From PoT sp049331405 (GTDB lineage Bacteria > Planctomycetota > Planctomycetia > Isosphaerales > Isosphaeraceae), in assembly GCF_049331405.1 (NCBI RefSeq), contig NZ_CP186274.1:1364001-1428000 (forward strand): DNA of 64,000 nt, written 5' to 3'. The notes under the pieces are model-generated. The model searched no databases, was not told the DNA's origin, and saw nothing but the letters and a program-made list of their open reading frames with translations. The stretch's first letter is position 1; every line of letters starts with the position of its first letter. The position numbers were made by a program, and so were the translations under genes. This document shows, one piece after another, positions 42,813 through 50,755 of the stretch.

Positions 42813-44219
42813 TCAGGGGCGAGCATTCCCCGATGCGGGGGCTGGGGCGGCCTTCGGCGTCGTGTTGTAGTAGTCGTAGAAGACGTTCTCTCGCTCGAGC
42901 TTGAGCTGGAACCCGTTCGAGATCCGCGTCATGTAATGATGGCGGCATGCGTTCAGGGTGACGATGAGCGCGAGCTCGGGGCCGAAGCCCTGCTTGAGCT
43001 GGGCGATATCCGCGTCGGAGACGTCCCAGGGGGTCTTCGTCATCTTGCGCGCGAAGGCGAAGGCGTGCTGCTCGGCCGGGGTGAAGCTCGACCAGTCGTC
43101 GCCGGCCAGCAGGCGACTCCGCTCGGCGATCTCGGCCTTGTTGAGCCCGGCGACCTCCCAGTTCATCTCGCAGTGCCCCATGCAATAGGGGCAGTCGATG
43201 GCCCGGGTCGTCACCCAGAAGAGGCTCTGGCCGAAGATCCGATCCCACTTCGCGGAGGTCTCCGAGCCGGCGGTCCGCATGAAGTACTCGAACGGCACGG
43301 CCAGCTCGGGGGCGTAGCCGAAGCAGATCCGATACCAGATGATGTCGCTCGGCCGGTTGATCAGCCCTTCGGGGAGGTTGCGGGCGACCTCGTCCCACTC
43401 GGGAATCCGGAGCCGGGTCGGCTTCTGCCGTTGCGCCTCGAGCTTGTCTTGCAAGGTGTCGTACGAGATGTCGGCCCAGTCGGGCTCGTCCTCGACCAGG
43501 TCCTTGCCGGTCGGGCTGGAGAGCGCCGTCTTCGGGTTCGCCGGGGGCGGGGTGGTCTTCTTCGTGAACGAGCCAGGGTCGAAGGCCACGCCCAGCGGGG
43601 CGAGCGGCCCGCCCGGCTCGACCTTGGAATTGAGGCAGATCAGGAGCCGATCCTGGAAGTTCGCATAGGCCAGGAGCAGGACCATCGACGCGGCCCGCCT
43701 CTCGCCGAACGCCTTGACGAGCCGGGCGAACGCCTCGTCCTTCACCGAGTCGGAGCCGACCGTCATCTCATGGGCGAATTCGAGCGAGGCCCGCTCGTCG
43801 TCGGACCAGCCGGGATAGCCGGGTTGCTCGATCCCATCGAGCTTCGCCTGAGAGAGGCCCGCGCGAAGGCCGTCGGCCCTGGCGTAGGCGATGGCGTATT
43901 CGGAGCGATTGGCCCTCGCGGCGACGAGGCGCATGGCGGCTCGGAGCTGGGGGTCGACCGGGCTTTTGGTGCGCTGGGCGTCGTCGAGTTGCAGGAGCGT
44001 GGCGGTCGTCCTCGGGAGCCCGGCCGCGAGCGCCTTGGCCCAGGCGGGGAGCGGCTGTCCGCCCCCTTTCTCCGCCTTGGGCAAGTGGGACCAGGCTTCC
44101 TCGTCGGTCGGGAGTCCGCCCCAGCGACCGCCCGGGGCGTTCGAGGCGGCCATGGCGGCGAATGGCACGCAGGCGATGCCGAGACATGTCAAGATGAGCC
44201 AGTGCGTCATCGGATGCAT
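42813..44219 (-). CDS. Secreted double carboxymuconolactone-decarboxylase (CMD) domain protein
   Basis: A 468-residue exported protein with a signal peptide (about residues 5-25). Two CMD-type helical domains are present. The second (about 285-450) has a full redox site, AIDCPYCMGHCEM with C343, C346 and H349. The first (about 55-205) has the same frame, RANRSEYAIAYARADG, but both cysteines are replaced (S106 and A109), so it is a redox-dead copy probably serving structure or substrate binding. A Pro/Lys-rich linker (215-245) joins them. It is the first gene of the operon with the AhpD-like and deiodinase-like genes, suggesting an extracytoplasmic thiol-redox system. Confidence 0.85.
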   Translation of the reverse strand: MHPMTHWLILTCLGIACVPFAAMAASNAPGGRWGGLPTDEEAWSHLPKAEKGGGQPLPAWAKALAAGLPRTTATLLQLDDAQRTKSPVDPQLRAAMRLVAARANRSEYAIAYARADGLRAGLSQAKLDGIEQPGYPGWSDDERASLEFAHEMTVGSDSVKDEAFARLVKAFGERRAASMVLLLAYANFQDRLLICLNSKVEPGGPLAPLGVAFDPGSFTKKTTPPPANPKTALSSPTGKDLVEDEPDWADISYDTLQDKLEAQRQKPTRLRIPEWDEVARNLPEGLINRPSDIIWYRICFGYAPELAVPFEYFMRTAGSETSAKWDRIFGQSLFWVTTRAIDCPYCMGHCEMNWEVAGLNKAEIAERSRLLAGDDWSSFTPAEQHAFAFARKMTKTPWDVSDADIAQLKQGFGPELALIVTLNACRHHYMTRISNGFQLKLERENVFYDYYNTTPKAAPAPASGNARP

Positions 44220-44409
44220 GAGGACGAGCCCTTCTATTCGTTCGTTCGGCCTTTGGGACGCGTGGATTTGATGGGGGATTTATCGCCTGTTTTCGGGAGA
44301 GCGTAGATCGGCCGGGTTCCGTCGCCATTTTCAAGGAAGGTCGGGGTCCTTCCGTTTGAAGGGCGAAGGCGAGCGGGTCGGTGGGACCGGCCCCTCGAGC
44401 CGCGGCGTA

Positions 44410-44796
44410 CTATAATTCTCGGTAGATCGTCAAGCTGGGGCTCGTGCCGACGATGTACGAGACCTCCTTCTTGACCTGACCCTTGGAGGTGCGGAGCGTC
44501 AGCTTCACGGGGACGAAGAGGTTCGACTCGGCCTTGCGCCCATCGCTGGTGAGCTCATAGTCGACGAGCTTCGCGCCGGCCATCCAGTCGAGGTCCTGCA
44601 TCATGATGGGCGGCTGACGACTCTTGAGGGCCTCGGGGCTGTCCCCGTTTTTCCAGGAGTCGAGCGAGGCCTTGAGCGTCTCCCGGGCGTGCCCGGCGTC
44701 GACGGGGGGCCCTTGCGGGGTGCCGGAGCACCCCACGAGCAGGGTCGCGACGAGGACGAAACCCCCGGGGATTCGGAAAGGTCGTCGGGCGTGCAT
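44410..44796 (-). CDS. Small lipoprotein (partner of DUF1559 pseudopilin)
   Basis: A 128-residue lipoprotein. The signal ends in a lipobox, LVATLLVGC, with the lipidated Cys near residue 23. The mature part has no recognised domain: a short helical stretch (ARETLKASLDSWKNGDSPEAL) and a beta-rich end (YELTSDGRKAESNLFVPVKLTLRTS and EVSYIVGTSPSLTIYREL). Small lipoproteins directly downstream of DUF1559 genes are common in planctomycetes, and this gene lies 44 bases after one. GGAAGG is six bases before ATG 44796; the longer open frame to 45135 is a shadow over the neighbour. Confidence 0.8.
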   Translation of the reverse strand: MHARRPFRIPGGFVLVATLLVGCSGTPQGPPVDAGHARETLKASLDSWKNGDSPEALKSRQPPIMMQDLDWMAGAKLVDYELTSDGRKAESNLFVPVKLTLRTSKGQVKKEVSYIVGTSPSLTIYREL

Positions 44797-44840
44797 GGCG
44801 GGCCTTCCTTCCTTCGGTCGATTCGGGCGGGTCGCTCGGA

Positions 44841-45791
44841 TCAGAGGGCGTCGGCGCTGATGATCTCGCCGCCGGCCCGCGTGCCCAGGCCGCGCCAGGT
44901 CGCCAGGTTCACCGAGTCCTTGACGAACCTGACCGAGCCATCGCCCAGGAGGACGTTCACCCCGCCGGGATGCCGGCTGCTCGGGGGCATGATCGCCCGG
45001 AGCGCGGTGAAGAACCCACAGGAACGCGTATTCGGCCCTGTGACGTGCTGGAAGACGTGCTGGCCGTTGAGCCAGGGGGCCCCCATGAATAGCGGGAACT
45101 GGGCGCTCGGGTCGTTGATGTTGACGGCCTGGCACTGCTGCACGGCCTGGTCCAGGGTCGTCGGCGCGGCGGGGGAGAAGAAGACGTCCGACTTGGGGTT
45201 GATGCCGGTGAGCGAGAAGTCGGCCAGGATCCGCTCGCTGAAGAAGGCGGTGTTGGCCAGGCCGTCGGTCACGTCGGCGAACTTCGTGGCGCTGTTGCCG
45301 TAGAAGACGCCGTTGGGCTGGGCGAGCCCCGTGTTCGGGCCGTCGGCGTACTGCCAGACGATCCAGCTCCCCATGTCGGCCATGTAGTTGGTCTGGCCGC
45401 CGTACTCGGGGTGCGTGTCGTTCACGTCGGACGGGCAGATGAAGGTGCTGACCCGGGCGTTGATGACCGTCAGGTTGGTCGGGTCGTTGTAGCCGAAGAA
45501 GAAGTTGATCGCGTTGAAGATCGTGGTCTGCTCGAGCATCGGGAGCATGTGCGTCAGGGCCGAGAGGCTCGTGCCGTTGCGGACGAGCTGGGCGCCGGGG
45601 AGGGCCCCCCGCGAGTCGTGATAGTTGTGGACGGCCAGGCCGATCTGCTTGAGATTATTCACGCACTGGGTGCGGCGGGCCGCCTCGCGTGCCGCCTGCA
45701 CCGCGGGCAATAACAAGGCGATCAACACCGCGATGATGGCGATGACGACGAGCAGTTCGATCAGCGTGAAGCCGCGACGACGTTGTCTCAT
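44841..45791 (-). CDS. DUF1559 family type IV pilin-like (pseudopilin) protein
   Basis: A 316-residue protein with a prepilin N-terminus: RRRGFTLIELLVVIAIIAVLIALLLPAVQAAREAARR gives the G/FTLIE processing site (cleavage after Gly near residue 6) and the hydrophobic assembly helix. The rest is the DUF1559 body (CVNNLKQIGLAVHNYHD, NVLLGDGSVRFVKDSVN). It would be processed by a prepilin peptidase and assembled through a type II/IV-like machine at the inner membrane. ATG 45791 is preferred over ATG 45800 because AAGGG is nine bases before it. The small lipoprotein gene follows by 44 bases. Confidence 0.93.
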   Translation of the reverse strand: MRQRRRGFTLIELLVVIAIIAVLIALLLPAVQAAREAARRTQCVNNLKQIGLAVHNYHDSRGALPGAQLVRNGTSLSALTHMLPMLEQTTIFNAINFFFGYNDPTNLTVINARVSTFICPSDVNDTHPEYGGQTNYMADMGSWIVWQYADGPNTGLAQPNGVFYGNSATKFADVTDGLANTAFFSERILADFSLTGINPKSDVFFSPAAPTTLDQAVQQCQAVNINDPSAQFPLFMGAPWLNGQHVFQHVTGPNTRSCGFFTALRAIMPPSSRHPGGVNVLLGDGSVRFVKDSVNLATWRGLGTRAGGEIISADAL

Positions 45792-46279
45792 GAGGAACAT
45801 CCCTTCAATAACTCGGATTTCGTGCATGATGGCGAATGAATCTGACGATGACGGGCGTGGCATGCCCCGCGACTCCGCCATGGCGGGCAGGGCCTCGGAT
45901 CGACTCTTGGATATAGCGTTGCGTGGCGATGTACCCGTCTCCGGCCCGACTCGCGATGAGCCGGCGGATCGGGGGCGGACCTCGGGCGAGGTCTCGGTTG
46001 ACGTCCTGGGAATCACGCACTCCGACGGCTCACGCCGCGCCTCGACGCATGCCGATGGCCTGGATCCCGGCGGGGAAGGGGATCGCGAACCCGGCGCATC
46101 GAGCCGCGCCAGGCTGATCGCTCATTCCTCTCCCGGCCGCGATCGCAATCGCGGAAGGGGCCGAGTCCGGCTTCGCTCCGGCGCGGCGAGGCGACGAACG
46201 GGCCTGGAGCCATCAGGCTTCGAGGCGAGGCATCGACCGTAGAGGTCGGCCCCGTGCGAATTTCGGAGACGGCCGTGCG
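45792..46279. other. Intergenic region, nothing recognised
   Basis: 488 bases of high-G+C DNA between two minus-strand genes. Only shadow frames are present. Confidence 0.4.
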
Positions 46280-46732
46280 TCAGACGGCGAGGCGGGAGGA
46301 CGATCGAGGTGGATGGAAGATCGAGGGGCCGACGTGGATCGCGTGGAGGTCGCGATCTTCGGGCGTGATCCGGGTCGATGCGACCGTGCGGCCGCCGAGC
46401 ATCGAGCCGAAGATGGCCCAGACCTCGACGTAGCGGGCCTCCGCCACGGAGGGGGGAGCCGGGATCGCCGGCAGCTTCGAGCAAGACGGGCCCGAGCAGG
46501 GCCGGGGCCTTCGGGGTGCCTCGACGGGGATGGCCGTCTCGGGGCCCCATTGCCCATGAGCGGCGGCGAAGCGATCGAGCCTCTCGATCCCGAGTCCGCC
46601 GCCTTGCAGGTGGTCGAAGCGGGCGCCGCAGCTCGCCCGGGCCTGCGACGGGGACGCGACGAGGCCCAACAGGAGTGTGAGACACACCCCCGCGGTCGAT
46701 CTCAGAAAGTTCTCCGGCAAGGAGATCTTCAT
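46280..46732 (-). CDS. Hypothetical secreted cysteine-containing protein
   Basis: A 150-residue protein of unknown family. A clear Sec signal covers about residues 1-34 (LRSTAGVCLTLLLGLVASPSQARA). The mature part starts SCGARFDHLQGGGLG and contains RPCSGPSCSKLPAIPAPP, so three cysteines (near 35, 76 and 81) could form a disulfide and bind little else. The end (VGPSIFHPPRSSSRLAV) is basic. GGGAG lies about four bases before ATG 46732. The signal peptide is the main reason to call it real; the frame is open upstream to 46867 without a ribosome site. Confidence 0.5.
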   Translation of the reverse strand: MKISLPENFLRSTAGVCLTLLLGLVASPSQARASCGARFDHLQGGGLGIERLDRFAAAHGQWGPETAIPVEAPRRPRPCSGPSCSKLPAIPAPPSVAEARYVEVWAIFGSMLGGRTVASTRITPEDRDLHAIHVGPSIFHPPRSSSRLAV

Positions 46733-47469
46733 CGAGCTCCCGTTCTCGCTCGCGAACCAGATTCGTACCACTCGCGGAATTGCAGGCGACGAGGCTTGAG
46801 CCGCGCACAGGGACATGAGGCGGCCCCGACCCACACTGACTCTACAATCGCGGACGCGCTGGTGCAAGTATCCTCTTCAAGTTCAAGTTCTCATCAACCC
46901 GTGGGGTCATCGGCGGAGTCGCCATGACATCTCTACCGCCGTCATGGTCATGTTCTTTGGAGACTTATTTAAGCTTGCCCGGCTTCATCCGGCGGGAACG
47001 GCGCGGGGCCTTGCTCGCGGCCGTCGTTGGCGAGCGGTCCGGATGTTGGTAAAACTGTGAGTGAAATTATGAAAACATGAACTACTAAACTTGTCGGGAT
47101 GTGACGGGGGAATCGGGCCTCGAAGAATCGAGGGGCACGATGGCGGACGCCACCCTGGGATCGCTCCGATAGTTGGCCGGGCCGGAGGCCGGCGGCGCGG
47201 ACAGGCCCGAAGCGGCGACGGGCTCCGTCTCCGGCAGCAACTTGATCTTCGAGCCCGAGTCCGGCAACCTCGGGTGCTGGCACGATCGGATCGTACGCGA
47301 ATGGCCGCTCATCCTTTGATTCATGAGCGGCGGGGCCTCCGGCCCCAGACCTCTGATTCAGGGGGCCCCGTTCGAGCTCTGGGCCGTAAGCCCGACGCCT
47401 CGATGATTCCCCCCGACCCTGTCCTCGGGCCCACTCCGAGGACCCTCCCCTAACCAACGGCAGGACGAG
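46733..47469. other. Intergenic region between divergent genes
   Basis: 737 bases without a supported gene. Composition falls around 46920-47080. A short hairpin GGGGCC-TCC-GGCCCC lies at 47332-47346, about 120 bases before the HEAT-like gene; its role is unclear. Confidence 0.4.
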
Positions 47470-48426
47470 ATGCGACCGAACACGACGCAGACGCTGGATA
47501 GGAGATCCCCCCGCACCCTGCCGGCCCTGGCGATCGGGCTGGCGTGCTGCTGGCAGGGCGTCGCGAGGGCCGACGACCGTCCTCGCGCGGAGTCCCCCCA
47601 CGAACCCGCCCGGCTCGAGGCTGCCGAGGCTCCCGCACGGCTCATCCTCGACGACACGAAGGGGGACCCCGAGCGCCTGGCCGCCGTCGAGAAGCACGTC
47701 GACCTCTCCGCCGAGCTGATCGCGACGATGGCCCGCGGCCTCGGCCCCGACCCGAAGGAGGAATACCGCCGGATCCCCTGGATCTGGCGCGTGGCGATCG
47801 CCGCCGGCCGCCGCAACGACGAGGCGGAGATGCTCCGGATCCTGAAAGCCACCCTCCCCGACGAGCCGTCACCGCTGAGGGACTGGCAGGCCGTCGTCGT
47901 CGGGGGCGGGATCATCAACGGCCTGACCCTCGTCAACGTCTGGCCGGCCGAGCGGCTCGACGCGATCCTCATCAAACATCCCGACGTGCTCAAGCGTTGG
48001 AAGCACGCCATCAACCTGGCCTCGGCCATGGCCGACGACACCGCCGTCAATATCGGCACGCGCTACGACGCCCTCCGGATGCTCGGCGTCCAGTCGTGGG
48101 ATCACCGCGGCGCCCAGCTCTTCCGCTACCTCCTCAAGGGGACCCACCCCGAACTCCAGCAAGGCGCCATCTGCGCCTTGGGGGACATCCCCTCGCTGTC
48201 CGTCCCCCAGGCCTTGCTCTCCGGCTTCGACTCCTATTCCGACGGCAATCGGGCCTTCGTCATCGAAGCCCTCTTGCGCAATGATCTCCGCCGCACGGCC
48301 CTCCTCGACGCCCTCGAATCCGGCCGCCTCAAGCGCGGCGACCTCGGCGCCGACGCCGAGGCCCTCCTCCTCGACCCCAAGCAGAACGCCTCGTCCGACC
48401 GGGCCAAGGCGCTCCTGGCCAAGTGA
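47470..48426 (+). CDS. Secreted HEAT-repeat-like protein of unknown function
   Basis: A 318-residue exported protein with a signal peptide of about 34 residues (LPALAIGLACCWQGVARA). The mature protein is helical with repeat-like segments (DALRMLGVQSWDHRGAQLFRYLLKG, LQQGAICALGDIPSLSVPQALLSG, GNRAFVIEALLRNDLRR), consistent with HEAT-type units in the C-terminal half. No catalytic motif is seen. Such proteins act as binding scaffolds in the planctomycete periplasm, but the partner is unknown. ATG 47470 follows AGGACGAG. A hairpin lies 90 bases downstream. Confidence 0.72.
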   Translation: MRPNTTQTLDRRSPRTLPALAIGLACCWQGVARADDRPRAESPHEPARLEAAEAPARLILDDTKGDPERLAAVEKHVDLSAELIATMARGLGPDPKEEYRRIPWIWRVAIAAGRRNDEAEMLRILKATLPDEPSPLRDWQAVVVGGGIINGLTLVNVWPAERLDAILIKHPDVLKRWKHAINLASAMADDTAVNIGTRYDALRMLGVQSWDHRGAQLFRYLLKGTHPELQQGAICALGDIPSLSVPQALLSGFDSYSDGNRAFVIEALLRNDLRRTALLDALESGRLKRGDLGADAEALLLDPKQNASSDRAKALLAK

Positions 48427-48516
48427 CGGGCGTGCGCCGAAGCCGCCCGATCACGGCCTAGGGGTGGGACCGTTTGTGTGCCCCGAGCCCTGGGCATTGA
48501 GGAGCGGGATGGAGCA

Positions 48517-48540
48517 GGCGGGCCTCCGAATTGGCCCGCC
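48517..48540. terminator. Hairpin between convergent genes
   Basis: GGCGGGCC (48517-48524) and GGCCCGCC (48533-48540) pair perfectly around an 8-base loop. It lies between the ends of the HEAT-like gene (plus) and the SDR gene (minus). It has no T tract. Confidence 0.45.
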
Positions 48541-48649
48541 CGACGGTCCCATGCGGCCGAGGGGGACGGGGAAGACGCGAGGGTGCGAGGTAGCGCGTGG
48601 AGTCGTCATCTCGCGTCGAATCGTGGTCGATCACCCGAACGAGACAACT

Positions 48650-49405
48650 TCACCACGGGAGCGGTCCGGCTGAGTTCGAGAACGTGCCCGTCGGGCCGTC
48701 GGGGCCCAGCATCGCGAGTCGCACGGGCTCGCGGGCGCCTTCCTCGACGGTCTGCGTGCCCGAATAGTTGTTGAGATTCGTCCTGGTGTGGCCCGGGCAG
48801 GCGGCGTTGACCTTGATGCCGGTCGACTCCAACTCGATCGCCATGGCAAGCGTCATCGCGTTGAGGGCCGTCTTGGAGGCCGCATAGCCGGGACCGAAGA
48901 TCGAGCGGTATGGGTAGCTCGGCTCCGACACCCTGGTCAGGGAGCCGACGCCGCTCGATACATTGACGATGCGGGCCGCCGGCGCCTCGCGGAGCAGCGG
49001 TAGCATCGCCTGGTAGACGGCGAGGACGCCGAACACATTCGTCTCCCAGATCGCGCGCACTTCATCGAGAGACGCGTTGCTCGCGGCGCTCGTCCTGGCG
49101 TACTCCTCGACGGTCATCCCGGTCGCCCTGCCCGTGTTCGAGATGGCCGCGTTGTTGACCAGCACGTCGAGGCGACCAAATTCGCCTCGGATGCGCTCCG
49201 CCGCGGCGGAGATCGAGGCCAGGTCCGTCACGTCGAGCCGGAGCGAGTGGGCGTCTCCGTCGATCGTCCTGGCCGCCTCCTCCCCACGCTCGAGGTTTCG
49301 CGACCCGACGAGAACGGTGAAGCCGTGCGCCGCGAGATCCTTCGCGATCTGGAGGCCGATCCCCTGATTGGCCCCCGTGACCAGGGCGACGGGTTTGTCC
49401 TGCAT
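48650..49405 (-). CDS. Short-chain dehydrogenase/reductase (SDR)
   Basis: A 251-residue classical SDR. The cofactor motif is TGANQGIG (about residues 10-17); the basic residue in VGSRNLERG after beta-2 suggests NADP(H). NNAAIS (about 85-90) is the NNAG-type motif; the catalytic Ser lies in VNVSSGVGS and YAASK gives the Tyr and Lys (near 175-179). PGHTRTNLNN follows. The substrate is unknown; such enzymes reduce carbonyls, sometimes reactive aldehydes or quinones. The promoter (49487-49515) carries tandem palindromes, so the gene is probably repressed and inducible. No regulator gene is adjacent. Confidence 0.93.
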   Translation of the reverse strand: MQDKPVALVTGANQGIGLQIAKDLAAHGFTVLVGSRNLERGEEAARTIDGDAHSLRLDVTDLASISAAAERIRGEFGRLDVLVNNAAISNTGRATGMTVEEYARTSAASNASLDEVRAIWETNVFGVLAVYQAMLPLLREAPAARIVNVSSGVGSLTRVSEPSYPYRSIFGPGYAASKTALNAMTLAMAIELESTGIKVNAACPGHTRTNLNNYSGTQTVEEGAREPVRLAMLGPDGPTGTFSNSAGPLPW

Positions 49406-49469
49406 GGCATGGTCCTCTCTTCCAGAAATGTGCCCGACGCCGCCAGGCCGTCTGGAGACGGATGCCAGG

Positions 49470-49484
49470 CGGAACCGTGTTCCG
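49470..49484. promoter_or_regulatory. Operator-like palindrome 1 of the first SDR gene
   Basis: CGGAAC-CGT-GTTCCG, a perfect dyad with 6-base arms. The predicted transcription start (about 49480) falls inside it. A second copy of the core lies 23 bases away. Confidence 0.6.
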
Positions 49485-49486
49485 GT

Positions 49487-49515
49487 AATATTCGGAACTC
49501 TGTTCCACTTGTCAA
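49487..49515 (-). promoter_or_regulatory. Promoter of the first SDR gene with overlapping operators
   Basis: On the minus strand TTGACA (49515-49510), a 17-base spacer and AATATT (49492-49487). The second palindrome fills the spacer and a third, CCACTTG-T-CAAGTGG (49505-49519), covers the -35 box. Confidence 0.6.
49494..49506. promoter_or_regulatory. Operator-like palindrome 2 of the first SDR gene
   Basis: GGAAC-TCT-GTTCC, the same arms and spacing as palindrome 1 (23 bases apart, about two helical turns). It lies between the -35 and -10 boxes. Confidence 0.6.
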
Positions 49516-49729
49516 GTGGCAGCCATTGGGATCGACAAAGGAGGGGACTCGGGGGAACTCGGTGTTAGAGGGACGCGCGGCGGGAAACCTCCTGGACGCC
49601 ACCCCCATCCGATCGCCCTCTCACGGCTCGATGACGCGGGACGGCATCGGTGTTACAATTATGCTTTCACTTGGAGATTCAGGCGGTCCCTTGCTGGGTG
49701 CCAGGTCGCTTCGATGGGAGCCAAACCCT

Positions 49730-50089
49730 ATGCTAAGGCTGCGGCTGAAGACGATGATGATTGCGATCGCGGTCTTCGCGATTTTGCTGGGGACGGGCGT
49801 CGGGCTTCGGCGCAGGATGTTGCGGCTCGAGGCCGGGGCGCTCGAGTACGGCCGGGCCGCCAATCGATTGGAGACCGCCTGGTTGAATTCGAATCCCCAG
49901 CCATCGGGGCAGGACGACGACCTGATGGATCGGGCGCACTGGAGCGACGCCGTGGCCGAAGCCTACCGCTTCGCCGCCGCACGCCCCTGGCTTCCCCTGG
50001 AGCCCCGGCCGGAGAAAATCCGGTGTGAGTGCGGATTTCACAGGGGCCGTGTGCCCGGTTCGGCCGTGTACCACAGCACTTGGCGTTAG
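49730..50089 (+). CDS. Small membrane-anchored protein of unknown function
   Basis: A 119-residue protein with an N-terminal basic patch and one membrane segment (LKTMMIAIAVFAILLGTGVGL, about residues 6-26), then a soluble domain with YRFAAARPWLPLEP and ending VPGSAVYHSTWR. No family is recognised, but short single-pass proteins starting RLRLKTMMIAIAVFAILLG-like recur in planctomycetes. GGGAG lies nine bases before ATG 49730. The stop overlaps the end of the convergent NTF2-like gene by four bases. The preceding intergenic stretch (49520-49729) shows nothing else. Confidence 0.65.
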   Translation: MLRLRLKTMMIAIAVFAILLGTGVGLRRRMLRLEAGALEYGRAANRLETAWLNSNPQPSGQDDDLMDRAHWSDAVAEAYRFAAARPWLPLEPRPEKIRCECGFHRGRVPGSAVYHSTWR

Positions 50090-50499
50090 TCGGGCAGGGC
50101 GGCGGCGAAGGCGCGGGCGGTGTCGTAGAACTCGTAGTATTCAATCGCCTTGCCGGCGCGGAACTTCCAGAAGTGGGCGAGGGGGGTGTCGGCGATCTTG
50201 CCGGTGCGCCGGGATCGCCAGACGCCCTGGCCGAGGACGACGACGCGGTCATCCTGCACGATGAACTCGTCGCCGATGAAGGAGATCAAGGCCCACTGAT
50301 CCCGCAACTCGGAGAAATAGCGACGGGCCTCGGCCAGCCCCCGGCGCGTGGAGGAGAACTCCATCCCCTCGCCCCCCTCGGCCAGCGAGCGGAGGACGAT
50401 ATCCTCGTCCATGAGGGCGAGCCAGACGTCCACGCTCTCCCCCTTCGTCTCGTGCCAGGCCGCGTAGGCCTCCTTGAGTTCTTCGACGTGGTCCCTCAT
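50086..50499 (-). CDS. NTF2-like (SnoaL-type) protein
   Basis: A 137-residue protein of the cone-shaped NTF2 fold: VEELKEAYAAWHETKGESVDVWLALMDEDIVLR forms the N-terminal helices, DEFIVQDDRVVVLGQGVWR and HFWKFRAGKAIEYYEFYDT the sheet. The family includes small isomerases, cyclases and binding proteins; the catalytic Asp/His set of known enzymes is not conserved clearly, so the role is open. GGAG lies seven bases before ATG 50499. An imperfect palindrome (50559-50577) upstream may be an operator. Confidence 0.85.
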   Translation of the reverse strand: MRDHVEELKEAYAAWHETKGESVDVWLALMDEDIVLRSLAEGGEGMEFSSTRRGLAEARRYFSELRDQWALISFIGDEFIVQDDRVVVLGQGVWRSRRTGKIADTPLAHFWKFRAGKAIEYYEFYDTARAFAAALPD

Positions 50500-50558
50500 G
50501 CAAGGACTCCGGCACCGTTTGACGGATCGATCCGATGCCGGAGACGATAGGCGAAAGC

Positions 50559-50577
50559 TTGTTGTTTTTCAACACAA
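50559..50577. promoter_or_regulatory. Imperfect AT-rich palindrome upstream of the NTF2-like gene
   Basis: TTGTTG-TTTTT-CAACACAA, with a GTTG/CAAC core (50561-50564, 50570-50573) and outer TTG/CAA, 60 bases upstream of the start. Its shape fits a small repressor site, but no promoter boxes were recognised around it. Confidence 0.25.
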
Positions 50578-50755
50578 TCTTGCCTCAAATAAGAAATCGT
50601 AACTTGATCTCAAGCGGGCTCGGCCGTAGCACGCCTCGCGTATCCCCATGGGCTTTCATCGACGTGGCCGCGGCTTGCGGGCCCGGCGGACTTGCCGGGC
50701 CCTCCCGCCGATCCCCTGCCGGCCTCGCGGCGATTCCGGGCGACCTCTCGGAGGC

